From contig NZ_JAAVTA010000007.1 in the NCBI RefSeq assembly GCF_012102705.1, positions 62,001-126,000 on the forward strand: DNA of 64,000 nucleotides, in the 5' to 3' direction. Under the pieces are notes generated by a model. That model was given only the letters and a program-made list of their open reading frames with translations. It was not told the DNA's origin and did not search any database. Source of the stretch: Haematospirillum sp. H1815. GTDB lineage: Bacteria; Pseudomonadota; Alphaproteobacteria; Rhodospirillales; Rhodospirillaceae. Shown in pieces: positions 42,904 to 51,334 of the stretch. Position 1 is the first letter of the stretch; each line of letters starts with the position of its first letter. Both the position numbers and the translations under genes were made by a program.

Positions 42904-43943
42904 GCACCACCCATCAAACACCCTGGCAAAAACGACGGGACGCCTTCCGGGCACAACGGCGCAGCCTGTGGAGCCTGCGCATTCTGGGCATCCTGTTTCT
43001 GCTCAGTCTGTGTGCCGAATTCCTGGCCAATGACCGTCCGCTGCTGATTGTTTACGACGGCAAGCTCTACGTACCGGTTATCGCCGATTACCCTGAAACA
43101 ACATTTGGTGGTTTCTTTCCCACCTACACGGACTATCACGACCCGGAGGTCGGGGCCCTGATCGATGCCAAAGGGTTTGCCCTGTGGCCTCCCCTGCGTT
43201 TTTCCTACAACACCATAGACACCCGTACGCATGAACCCCCACCGGTCCCCCCCAACGGACTTCACCCACTGGGTACCGATGGGCAGGGGCAGGATATTCT
43301 GGCCCAGATACTGTACGGTTTCCGCAGCTCCATGCTTTTCAGCCTGACCCTGACCACCCTGTCGGTTGGCATCGCCATTATGATCGGAGCCCTGCAGGGT
43401 TTCTATGGCGGTCACATTGATCTTTTCGGCCAGCGCGCCCTGGAAATATGGAGCGGGCTTCCGCAACTGTTCATCCTGATTATCCTGGCAAGCCTGATTG
43501 CTCCCTCATTCTGGAGCATCCTTCTGGCTCTGGCCCTGTTTTCCTGGACCAGTCTGGTCGGTCTGGTCCGGGCCGAGGTTCTGAAAGTGCGGGCACAGGA
43601 CTACGTGCGTGCAGCGCGCGCCCTTGGAGCCGGCAATACCCGTATTCTATGGCGTCACATCCTGCCCAACGCCCTGACAGCATCCCTGACCATGGCTCCG
43701 TTCCTTCTGGCCGGCAGTATTGTGACACTTGCCGCACTGGATCTGATTGGTTACGGGCTTCCCTCGACATCAGCCTCTCTCGGAGCGCTGCTGAAGCAGG
43801 GAAAAGAGAGCCTGGATGCCCCTTGGGTTGGCATCAGCGGCTTTATCACCCTGGCTGGCTGTCTGACCATGCTGGTGTTTGTCGGGGAAGGCGTTCGCGA
43901 TGCCCTTGATCCACGCCGGAATCCCGGACGGGGTGAAGCATGA
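42900..43943 (+). CDS. yejE: ABC transporter permease YejE
   Basis: Second channel subunit of the peptide importer. The 347-residue protein begins with a long loop-containing first segment (LRILGILFLLSLCAEFLANDRPLL) of DppC/OppC type. The EAA loop is RAARALGAGNTRILWRHILPN. LHPLGTDGQGQDILAQILYGFR precedes the core membrane domain. Its stop overlaps the yejF ATG by four bases, so B, E and F are translationally linked. Confidence 0.95.
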   Translation: MSTTHQTPWQKRRDAFRAQRRSLWSLRILGILFLLSLCAEFLANDRPLLIVYDGKLYVPVIADYPETTFGGFFPTYTDYHDPEVGALIDAKGFALWPPLRFSYNTIDTRTHEPPPVPPNGLHPLGTDGQGQDILAQILYGFRSSMLFSLTLTTLSVGIAIMIGALQGFYGGHIDLFGQRALEIWSGLPQLFILIILASLIAPSFWSILLALALFSWTSLVGLVRAEVLKVRAQDYVRAARALGAGNTRILWRHILPNALTASLTMAPFLLAGSIVTLAALDLIGYGLPSTSASLGALLKQGKESLDAPWVGISGFITLAGCLTMLVFVGEGVRDALDPRRNPGRGEA

Positions 43944-45625
43944 GCACGCTGCAGAATACCCATCCAGACAGACAGCCGGTCCTGTCCATACGGGATCTCC
44001 ATATTTGTACGCACGGACGGGACAACCCTGTTGACCTCGTCAGGGGACTATCACTGGACATCGCACACGGCGAGACCCTGGCCCTGGTCGGGGAATCCGG
44101 GTGCGGAAAGTCTATGACCGCCTTGTCGGTCCTGAATCTCCTGCCACCGGGTGTCCGGATCCGCTCCGGGTCAATCCACCTCAAGGGACAGGATCTTGCC
44201 GCAGCAAACGACGCAAGGCTACGCGCGATCCGCGGCAACCGGGTCGGCATGGTTTTCCAGGAACCGATGAACAGCCTGAATCCGCTGCATACCATCGGAC
44301 GCCAGATTGCCGAGTCCCTGCATACCCACCAGACCATAAAGCGGAATGCACTCCGGTCTCGGGTTATCGAACTGCTGGACATGGTGGGACTGCCAAACCC
44401 GGCATCACGTCTGCGGGCTTTTCCGCACGAACTGTCAGGGGGACAGCGCCAAAGAGTCATGATCGCCATGGCACTGGCCAATACACCGGATCTTCTGATC
44501 GCCGATGAACCCACCACAGCACTGGATGTCACAATTCAGGCGCAGATCCTGTCTCTTCTGAAAGACATGCAGAAGCAGATGGGAATGGCGATCCTGTTTA
44601 TCACGCATGATCTGGGAATTGTGCGGCGGATTGCCGATCGGGCTTGCGTCATGAAGGATGGCCAACTGGTCGAGGAACGTCCAACACCAGATCTGTTCTC
44701 CAGTCCACAGCACCCCTTCACCCGCCATCTTTTATCCTCTGGCCCATCCGGACACAAAGATCCAGTTGCTCCAGATGCACCGGTTGTCCTGGACGTACAG
44801 AACATACAGGTCCGCTTTCCGGTACGGCGCGGTCTTTTTGGCTTGGCCCGGTACTGGAACCCAGTCGTCAATGATGTTTCCCTGACCCTGCGTCAGGGAC
44901 AGACCCTGGGGATTGTCGGTGAGTCCGGATCGGGGAAAACAACATTGGCCATGGCCATACTACGGCTGGTCAAGGCGCAGGGGCGCATCGTCTTCCTGGG
45001 TCATGCACTGGATGGACTACCAGAGAAAACCCTGCGTCCGTTCCGACGCTCGATGCAAATCGTGTTTCAGGATCCATGGGGATCACTCAGCCCTCGCATG
45101 ACCGTACGCGATATCATAGGCGAAGGTCTTGATATTCACTGCCCCGGCAACAAACAGGATTGTGAGGCCGCCATTCAGGTCATCCTGGACGAGGTTGGCC
45201 TGACACCGGACCATGCAGACCGTTACCCCCATGAATTTTCCGGCGGGCAACGTCAAAGGATCGGCATTGCGCGTGCCTTGGTACTCAAACCCAGACTTCT
45301 GGTTCTGGATGAACCCACCAGCGCCCTGGACGTCTCTATCCAGGCACAGATTATCGCCCTTCTGCGTAATCTCCAGCAACGCCATCACCTTTCCTGCCTG
45401 TTCATAAGCCATGATTTACGGGTCGTTCGCGCCTTGGCAGACACCATTATGGTCATGAAGAACGGACAGGCAGTGGAATACGGCACAACCAGTACTGTGC
45501 TGAAAGATCCACAGCACCCCTATACGCAAACCCTTCTGGCGGCTGCTTTCCTCGATCAGACACCTGAATACGGAAAAAACGACATCCATTTTCCGGAACC
45601 TGACAATATTATAGGAGAGTCTTAA
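43940..45625 (+). CDS. yejF: Dual-domain ABC transporter ATPase YejF
   Basis: ATP-hydrolysing subunit with both nucleotide-binding domains in one chain of 561 residues. Domain 1 (about 10-265) has Walker A GESGCGKS and signature LSGGQRQRV; domain 2 (about 285-535) has Walker A GESGSGKT and signature FSGGQRQRI. Both have DEPT-type Walker B motifs (LLIADEPTTALD, LLVLDEPTSALD). It drives YejB/YejE transport. It ends the yej operon. Confidence 0.96.
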   Translation: MSTLQNTHPDRQPVLSIRDLHICTHGRDNPVDLVRGLSLDIAHGETLALVGESGCGKSMTALSVLNLLPPGVRIRSGSIHLKGQDLAAANDARLRAIRGNRVGMVFQEPMNSLNPLHTIGRQIAESLHTHQTIKRNALRSRVIELLDMVGLPNPASRLRAFPHELSGGQRQRVMIAMALANTPDLLIADEPTTALDVTIQAQILSLLKDMQKQMGMAILFITHDLGIVRRIADRACVMKDGQLVEERPTPDLFSSPQHPFTRHLLSSGPSGHKDPVAPDAPVVLDVQNIQVRFPVRRGLFGLARYWNPVVNDVSLTLRQGQTLGIVGESGSGKTTLAMAILRLVKAQGRIVFLGHALDGLPEKTLRPFRRSMQIVFQDPWGSLSPRMTVRDIIGEGLDIHCPGNKQDCEAAIQVILDEVGLTPDHADRYPHEFSGGQRQRIGIARALVLKPRLLVLDEPTSALDVSIQAQIIALLRNLQQRHHLSCLFISHDLRVVRALADTIMVMKNGQAVEYGTTSTVLKDPQHPYTQTLLAAAFLDQTPEYGKNDIHFPEPDNIIGES

Positions 45626-45731
45626 CTTTCGCGGGCGATACTCGCATACTGTGCTGGATTGTATGGCAGGCCCTGTCAACCGGTACCGGTATTGACGGGC
45701 ATGTCTGCTCACCTTGGCTGCGGAAAACCGG

Positions 45732-46043
45732 ATGACCGAGCAGTTTCGCCTGAAAGATGACCCGACGCTGCAGACCGTGGGCGGTCTGCGCCCGATTACC
45801 AATGACGCTGCATTTACAGTGCAGGTAGAGATTTCGGTTATGCTGGGCAAGTCGATGCTGCGGGTGCACCAGCTGCTGAAACTGGGCCGCGGTGCCGTGG
45901 TCGAGCTGGATCAGAAGACCGATGAGCCGGTGGAAATTTATGCCAACGGCATACTGGTAGCCCGTGGCGAGGTGGTGATTACCGAAGGGGACAAGATCGG
46001 CGTGACCCTGACAGAGCTTGTCCACTCTGTCTACGCGACCTGA
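45732..46043 (+). CDS. fliN: Flagellar motor switch protein FliN
   Basis: C-ring component that, with FliG and FliM, sets flagellar rotation direction. The 103-residue protein has the surface-presentation (SpoA) domain: VEISVMLGKSMLRVHQLLKLGRGAVVELDQKTDEPVEI (split across about residues 30-70) and ILVARGEVVITEGDKIGVTLTEL at the C-terminus. ATG 45732 is preferred; the frame opens with a TTG at 45714. It stands alone after yejF, with no other flagellar gene in the window, so the rest of the cluster is elsewhere. Confidence 0.93.
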   Translation: MTEQFRLKDDPTLQTVGGLRPITNDAAFTVQVEISVMLGKSMLRVHQLLKLGRGAVVELDQKTDEPVEIYANGILVARGEVVITEGDKIGVTLTELVHSVYAT

Positions 46044-46084
46044 CACACTGTCTGTAGAGAATCAACGGCAGAAATGCAGGGTGA

Positions 46085-46444
46085 TCAAGCATTAAGCCCT
46101 TCTGCTTCCGTCGCCGCAGCGCCGATAATATCGCCGAACTCACTTAGAAACACCGACCCCTTGACCGTACGCAAAATAAGAACGCTGCGGCGGTCATGGT
46201 CGTCCATCTTGCGCTTGAGCAAGCCATAGTCAGCAAGCCGATCCACAGCCCTGGTAATGGCGGGCTTGGAAACATTCAGTTCTGCCGCAAGCCCCCGTAC
46301 GGTATGAGGAGGAGGCGTCAGATAAACCGTCAGCAACAGGGCCATCTGGCGGGCAGACAAGTCCGGTGCCTCCCGCCGAACACTCTCGACAATCGCGCCG
46401 CGCCACAGATCAAGCGCTTCTACAGCTGAAATCTTGATATCCAT
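46085..46444 (-). CDS. MarR-family transcriptional regulator
   Basis: A 119-residue winged-helix regulator. It has the MarR DNA-binding pattern: SARQMALLLTVYLTPPPHTVRGLAAELNVSKPAITRAVDRL, followed by the wing LLKRKMDDHDRRSVLILRTVKG. A dimerisation helix ends the protein (EFGDIIGAAATEAE). Its target is unknown; the closest gene upstream of it in the same direction is the M17 aminopeptidase, and the divergent/upstream gap is only 172 bases. Confidence 0.9.
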   Translation of the reverse strand: MDIKISAVEALDLWRGAIVESVRREAPDLSARQMALLLTVYLTPPPHTVRGLAAELNVSKPAITRAVDRLADYGLLKRKMDDHDRRSVLILRTVKGSVFLSEFGDIIGAAATEAEGLNA

Positions 46445-46616
46445 TTCCCACCCGACGTTACCAAGAAACCCGACCCCATAGCCTTGTGTCTATTTTGCAT
46501 GCAACGAGCACATCGGCCAACGCCCGAAAAAAGAACAGAAACATTCAGCATCCGGAACGACTGCCTTACCAAGGCCCAACAGAATGGAGAAAAAAGACAA
46601 ACATAATTGCATGCAG

Positions 46617-47990
46617 CTAAACACGCTGCATAAAGCGGTCCTGCAGCACGGAAAAGATTGCTTTCAGCGTCATGGCTTCTCCACCAACCGGACGACCAGG
46701 ACGCGCCTTCTGATTCCAGGCAAACAGGTCTATATGAGCCCACGGTGTGGAATCCGACACAAAAGACTGCAAAAACAGGGCTGCCGTAATGGCACCGGCC
46801 ATCCCACCTTCCGGTGCATTGTCCAGATCGGCAATACGGCTCTCGATCATGGAGCGGTAACCATCCCACAACGGCATATGCCACAAGGGATCCTGCTCGC
46901 GCTGCCCCGCTGCAACAAGGTCAGCGACCAGCGTATCCTGGTTGGAAAAAAGCGCCGGAAGTTCCGGCCCTAGGGCAACACGTGCCGCACCGGTCAAGGT
47001 AGCAAAGTCAATCATCAGGTCCGGCGTCTCTCTGTCCCCTTCAGCAAGAGCATCAGCAAGGATCAGCCGGCCTTCCGCATCTGTATTGGATATTTCAACG
47101 GTCAGCCCTTTGCGGGTTCTTAGAATATCACCCGGACGCATGGCATTGCCTGCTACGGCATTGTCCACAGCCGGTACCAGAACCCTGAGTCGAACCGGCA
47201 ACCGGGCATCCATCACCAAGCCGGCCAACGCCAGGGCATGAGCAGCTCCCCCCATATCCTTCTTCATCAGGCGCATGCCGGAAGAAGGCTTGAGATCAAG
47301 ACCGCCCGTATCAAAGCACACCCCCTTGCCAACCAAGGTCAGCTTGGGCGCGGAGGGATCACCCCACCGTATGTCAATCAGACGCGGAGCACGCGGCGAG
47401 GCACGCCCAACCATATAAATGGCCGGATAGTTGCGATCTGACAGAGCCTCCCCCACAATAACCTCGAGAGCGGCCCCATAGCGTTGGGCAAGACCAAAGG
47501 CGGCTTCCTCCAGCTCGGACGGCCCCATATCTTCCGCCGGTGTATTAACGAGGTCACGAACCCACTCAATAGCCCCAACCCAGCGACCTACAGCCGCACG
47601 ATCAACGCCTGCGGGCCAGACCATACGGGCAGCTACCCGCTCCTCCTGACGGCGATAGCGATCAAAACGATAAGCTCCCAAGGCCCATGCCAGACAGGAC
47701 TGTACGGCATCATCTGGATCCCGCACACCATCAAGAGACCAGATTCCAGGCGGAAGAGCCAAAGGAAGATCAGACAGGGCCCACGGATCAAGGCCATCGC
47801 CAAGACCTACCAAGGCACCGGATACAGAGCCATCCCCGGACGGCAAGAGACACATCTCGCCCACTCCGGCAGTAAATCCCGATGCTGCGGCAAAAGGAGG
47901 GAGATCGTCCCCCGCCCGGACCAAACGAACCGAACGAACCACAGAAGTCGTGTCTATTTCTGTTGGACTGACAAAAACCGAAAGAGGCAT
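46617..47990 (-). CDS. Leucyl aminopeptidase family protein (M17)
   Basis: Dinuclear zinc aminopeptidase acting on peptide N-termini in the cytoplasm. The 457-residue protein has the M17 catalytic elements: LVGKGVCFDTGGLDLKP (lysine and aspartate ligands), KKDMGGAAHALALAGLV and the signature NTDAEGRLILADAL. It is shorter than PepA of E. coli (503) and the N-terminal domain is reduced, as in the PepB-like/alphaproteobacterial forms. ATG 47990 gives MPLSVFVSPTEID. Transcribed leftward toward the MarR gene. Confidence 0.94.
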   Translation of the reverse strand: MPLSVFVSPTEIDTTSVVRSVRLVRAGDDLPPFAAASGFTAGVGEMCLLPSGDGSVSGALVGLGDGLDPWALSDLPLALPPGIWSLDGVRDPDDAVQSCLAWALGAYRFDRYRRQEERVAARMVWPAGVDRAAVGRWVGAIEWVRDLVNTPAEDMGPSELEEAAFGLAQRYGAALEVIVGEALSDRNYPAIYMVGRASPRAPRLIDIRWGDPSAPKLTLVGKGVCFDTGGLDLKPSSGMRLMKKDMGGAAHALALAGLVMDARLPVRLRVLVPAVDNAVAGNAMRPGDILRTRKGLTVEISNTDAEGRLILADALAEGDRETPDLMIDFATLTGAARVALGPELPALFSNQDTLVADLVAAGQREQDPLWHMPLWDGYRSMIESRIADLDNAPEGGMAGAITAALFLQSFVSDSTPWAHIDLFAWNQKARPGRPVGGEAMTLKAIFSVLQDRFMQRV

Positions 47991-48037
47991 TTTTATCCTG
48001 TCTGTTTAGCGTACTTCAAAAGCAACAAGACTCGCAC

Positions 48038-49138
48038 TCAATCGCCTTTGCCCATGTCAGCGTAAGCCTTGCGGGCCCCATCATGAAGAGGAATACCAAG
48101 CCCATCCCGGGCCGTATCCGGGGACATAGAAGCTGCCCGCGGGTGCCCCTTGCTGTAAAGGATCAAATGATTTGGATGCCACATAGACCGGGTAATGGCC
48201 TCAACAAAATCTGCAGGCGTACGTGTGGTCGTAACCATAAGCGCGCCAACTGTAACCGTGTGTATCGGCTTTCCACTCATACCAGCATAAACATCTGCCG
48301 GTATTTCCCCTGTTGAAAAGAATGGATAACGTCCGACCAAGCGTTCCACAGCCGGTCCCTCAATTGGAACAAGGCGTGCGGATCCACTGTCCAGCAAGCG
48401 CACGATCAGCTGCGTCGGAGCCCCGGAAACAAAAAACATAGCGTCCAAGGAACCGGCGATAAGATCATCCGCATCCTCTCCGGGTTTTTTATAGATTGGC
48501 TTGATGTCACCCATACTGATCCCGAAGGCTTCAAGGATAATGTGAGAGCCCACCAAGGTACCAGATCCCTCTTCCCCGACACCGATGCGCTTGCCTTTCA
48601 GGCCAGCCACCGATGTTATGCCCGAATCCTTACGTACAGCCAGATGAACGGCTTCTGGATACAGACGGGCAATCGCCCTGAGTTCAGTGACAGCCCCCTT
48701 TCCCTTGTAAAGCCCGCTGCCACTCTGGGCCCAGAATGCAACATCCGCCTGCACAAGGGCAAAATCAAGGTCCCCGCGCGCCAATCCTTCCACATTTTCA
48801 ACGGATCCATTTGTCGACTGCGCAACCGCAATCAGACCGGGGACCCCGCAACTCCCGCCTCGGTCGCAGGGGCGCGAGCCCGGTGGGTTGGATAGTGCGT
48901 TTGCAATCAATCCCCCAACAGGAAAGTATGTTCCACCGGTTGGACCCGTACCAATACGAACAAAACGGACATCTGCGCTTCCCTTGGCCTTGCTGTCAGA
49001 CTCGCTGGCACAAGCAGGATAGGTCAAAGCCATGGCGCAAGCGAGAATCACACCAGCAACCGCCGGTCCCCGCCATCCGGAAAACGCAGACACAACAAAC
49101 ACGATCAACCTCCGGAAGGAAAAAACGACCGGGACCAA
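48038..49138 (-). CDS. TAXI-family TRAP transporter solute-binding protein
   Basis: Periplasmic binding protein of TAXI type, which partners with TRAP permeases to import dicarboxylates or related compounds. The 366-residue protein has a signal peptide (VAGVILACAMALTYPACAS). Its mature part has the family order IGTGPTGGTYFPVGGLIAN, STNGSVENVEGLARGDLDFALVQADVAF, GLKGKRIGVGEEGSGT and NHLILYSKGHPRAAS. No DctQ/DctM permease genes lie nearby. A cysteine just before the mature N-terminus (YPACASES) makes a lipoprotein possible but less likely. Confidence 0.9.
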   Translation of the reverse strand: MVPVVFSFRRLIVFVVSAFSGWRGPAVAGVILACAMALTYPACASESDSKAKGSADVRFVRIGTGPTGGTYFPVGGLIANALSNPPGSRPCDRGGSCGVPGLIAVAQSTNGSVENVEGLARGDLDFALVQADVAFWAQSGSGLYKGKGAVTELRAIARLYPEAVHLAVRKDSGITSVAGLKGKRIGVGEEGSGTLVGSHIILEAFGISMGDIKPIYKKPGEDADDLIAGSLDAMFFVSGAPTQLIVRLLDSGSARLVPIEGPAVERLVGRYPFFSTGEIPADVYAGMSGKPIHTVTVGALMVTTTRTPADFVEAITRSMWHPNHLILYSKGHPRAASMSPDTARDGLGIPLHDGARKAYADMGKGD

Positions 49139-49445
49139 GCATCAGGGCGAGGAGACACCCTGAAAAAACAATGACGAAACAGATAGTAATACAAACATGA
49201 GCCCATCAAAACGGCCATAGACATTTTTGGTCCACCGGGACCAGAGAATTCCCGTAAAAGTAGCCCCTCTTTGAGGGATTGTCTTTCCCCTGACAATCCT
49301 GTATAGGGATCGGCTCTGTTTGCGAGCGGCGAGGCTGTGCATCGGGCTGCGTGGCAGCCAAGGTGCCGGGCATGCCCACCCGCAGCAACAGAAGCCCGGC
49401 CCACATGTGGAACCGGGCAGGACCAGAACTGTCAAGGACTGAAAA
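49139..49445 (+). promoter_or_regulatory. Leader and promoter region of rpmI-rplT
   Basis: A 307-bp gap divergent from the TAXI gene. The best promoter is TTGTCT (49279-49284), a 17-base spacer and TATAGG (49302-49307), leaving a leader of about 130 bases before rpmI. The leader contains G/C-rich complementary stretches (GCCCGGCC and GGGC runs at about 49360-49425) that could fold; in other bacteria L20 represses its operon by binding such leaders. No coding frame is supported in it. Confidence 0.45.
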
Positions 49446-49640
49446 ATGCCCAAGATGAAAACCAAAAGCGCTGTCAAGAAGCGCTTCCGCCTGACCGGTA
49501 CCGGCAAAGTCCGTGCCAACGTTGCCTACAAGCGTCACATGCTGCGCAACAAGCCCCAGCAGATGAAGCGTCAGGCTCGCGGCACCATGATCCTGTGCGA
49601 CAGTGACGCCCGGATCGTCAAGCTGTACATGCACGGCTGA
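49446..49640 (+). CDS. rpmI: 50S ribosomal protein L35
   Basis: A 64-residue basic large-subunit protein: MPKMKTKSAVKKRFRLTGTGK and the closing DARIVKLYMHG. It has the family's usual length and lysine/arginine content. It is followed by rplT after 37 bases. infC is not immediately upstream, unlike in many bacteria where it heads the operon. Confidence 0.98.
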   Translation: MPKMKTKSAVKKRFRLTGTGKVRANVAYKRHMLRNKPQQMKRQARGTMILCDSDARIVKLYMHG

Positions 49641-49677
49641 CGCCGTCATTCACCGTTCAGGATAAGGAAATCATACC

Positions 49678-50034
49678 ATGTCTCGTGTGAAACGCGGCGT
49701 TACCTCCCATGCCCGTCACAAAAAAGTCCTGAAGCTCGCCAAGGGCTATCGGGGCCGCAACTCCACCAATTTCCGGATTGCGATTGAAAAGGTCGAAAAG
49801 GGCCTCCAGTACGCCTACCGTGATCGTCGCAACAAGAAGCGCGATTTCCGTGGCCTGTGGATCCAGCGCATCAACGCCGGTGTTCGTGAACTGGGTCTGA
49901 CCTACTCCCGCTTTATCGATGGCCTGCACAAAGCTGGTATCGAGCTTGACCGCAAGGTTCTGGCTGATCTCGCCGTGAGAGAGCCGGAAGCCTTTGGCCA
50001 GCTGGTCGAAAAAGCCCGGGCTGCTCTTGGCTGA
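49678..50034 (+). CDS. rplT: 50S ribosomal protein L20
   Basis: A 118-residue ribosome-assembly protein: [63 protein letters not shown] and the C-terminal [16 protein letters not shown]. It binds 23S rRNA early in assembly and in other species regulates its own operon. Three hairpins follow before pheS. Confidence 0.98.
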   Translation: MSRVKRGVTSHARHKKVLKLAKGYRGRNSTNFRIAIEKVEKGLQYAYRDRRNKKRDFRGLWIQRINAGVRELGLTYSRFIDGLHKAGIELDRKVLADLAVREPEAFGQLVEKARAALG

Positions 50035-50059
50035 TCAGGGGGCACCCATGGTGCCCTGA
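50035..50059 (+). terminator. Hairpin directly after rplT
   Basis: GGCACC (50041-50046) and GGTGCC (50050-50055) pair with a CAT loop, extended by TCAG/CTGA with a bulge. It starts at the first base after the stop. No T-run, so it may be a stability element. Confidence 0.5.
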
Positions 50060-50070
50060 CATGCCGGACA

Positions 50071-50106
50071 GTCGTCTGCCAGGTTCATACTGTGCAGACG
50101 GCTTTT
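50071..50106 (+). terminator. Second hairpin between rplT and pheS
   Basis: GTCGTCTGC (50071-50079) and GCAGACGGC (50094-50102) pair (one G-T wobble) over a 14-base loop and are followed by TTTT. A weaker terminator or attenuator-like structure. Confidence 0.55.
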
Positions 50107-50122
50107 CGGTGTAGTGCCTGAG

Positions 50123-50157
50123 AAGGGTTGCTCGCTACAGGGCAGCCCTTTTTCTTT
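50123..50157 (+). terminator. Intrinsic terminator of the rpmI-rplT unit
   Basis: AAGGGTTGC (50123-50131) and GCAGCCCTT (50142-50150) form nine pairs (one wobble) with a 10-base loop, followed by TTTCTTT. It should stop most transcripts before pheS, 100 bases further on. It could also act as a conditional attenuator for pheST. Confidence 0.8.
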
Positions 50158-50257
50158 GCCTTTGCTGAAAACTATCCGGAAAAGCACAGCACTCCGGTAG
50201 CCCGTTCGGGGCCCCTGCCCCTGTCCCCCCTGACTGTTCCGGGAAGGTTCTGGATCC

Positions 50258-51334
50258 ATGGATACTCTGGATACCCTGCGTAACGAGCTTCTGGAAGCGG
50301 TCCAATCCGCCCCTGATGCCGACACTCTTGAAGCCGTGCGCGTTACTGCGCTGGGCAAGAAAGGGCGCATTACCGATCTGATGAAAACACTCGGCCACAT
50401 GACCCCCGAGGAGAGACGCAGCTTTGGCCAGGCGATCAACGCCGTCAAGGACGAGGTTGCAGCCCTGCTGGAAAGCCGTAAAGCCGCTTTTGCCGAGGCC
50501 GCCTTGGAAGCACGCCTGACCTCTGAGCGGGTTGACATAACCCTGCCTGTGCGTCCTGAAACATCTGGCACCCTGCACCCGATCAGCCAGACCTGGGATG
50601 AAGTGGTCGCCATTTTCGGCCAGATGGGCTTTACCGTTGCTGAAGGTCCGGACATCGAGGATGACTTCCACAACTTCACGGCCCTGAACTTCCCGCCGGG
50701 GCATCCTGCCCGCGAGATGCATGACACGTTCTTCCTCTCCGAACAGGAAGACGGAACACGGAATTTGCTGCGCACCCATACCAGCCCGGTACAAATCCGC
50801 ACCATGCTGGCACAAAAGCCACCCATCCGGGTAATCATTCCCGGACGGACCTACCGGTGTGACTCCGATATGACCCACACCCCGATGTTTCATCAGATCG
50901 AGGGCTTGGTCATCGACAAGGCCGTGCACATGGGGCATCTGAAAGGATGCCTGAAGGAATTTGTAGAGGCTTACTTCGAATTACCCGATGTTCCAGTCCG
51001 TTTCCGCCCCTCCTTCTTCCCGTTCACGGAACCATCTGCCGAGGTGGATATCGGATGCTCCCGCAAGGGGGGTGAGCTGAAAATTGGTGAAGGCAATGAC
51101 TGGCTGGAAATTCTGGGCTGCGGCATGGTGCATCCCAATGTGCTGAAGGCCTGCGGGCTGGATCAGGAAGAGTATCAGGGCTTTGCTTTTGGAATGGGGC
51201 TGGAGCGGATTGCCATGCTGAAGTACGGCATTCCCGACTTGCGAACCTTTTTTGAATCTGACGCACGCTGGCTGAAGCACTACGGCTTTGCCCCACACGA
51301 CGTACCAAGCCTGACCGGAGGGCTGACCCGATGA
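50258..51334 (+). CDS. pheS: Phenylalanine-tRNA ligase alpha subunit
   Basis: Catalytic subunit of the heterotetrameric phenylalanyl-tRNA synthetase. The 358-residue protein has an N-terminal coiled coil (about 1-90), class II motif 1 around [19 protein letters not shown], motif 2 [23 protein letters not shown] and motif 3 [22 protein letters not shown]. The stop overlaps the pheT ATG (ATGA at 51331-51334). Confidence 0.98.
   Translation: MDTLDTLRNELLEAVQSAPDADTLEAVRVTALGKKGRITDLMKTLGHMTPEERRSFGQAINAVKDEVAALLESRKAAFAEAALEARLTSERVDITLPVRPETSGTLHPISQTWDEVVAIFGQMGFTVAEGPDIEDDFHNFTALNFPPGHPAREMHDTFFLSEQEDGTRNLLRTHTSPVQIRTMLAQKPPIRVIIPGRTYRCDSDMTHTPMFHQIEGLVIDKAVHMGHLKGCLKEFVEAYFELPDVPVRFRPSFFPFTEPSAEVDIGCSRKGGELKIGEGNDWLEILGCGMVHPNVLKACGLDQEEYQGFAFGMGLERIAMLKYGIPDLRTFFESDARWLKHYGFAPHDVPSLTGGLTR

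Noticed and set aside
50128-50282. Possible phenylalanine leader peptide (P-F-F-F-A-F) before pheS
   Set aside because: The Phe codons fall in the T-tail of a terminator, the frame begins at a poor TTG and runs into pheS rather than ending before a second terminator; a coincidence is more likely.
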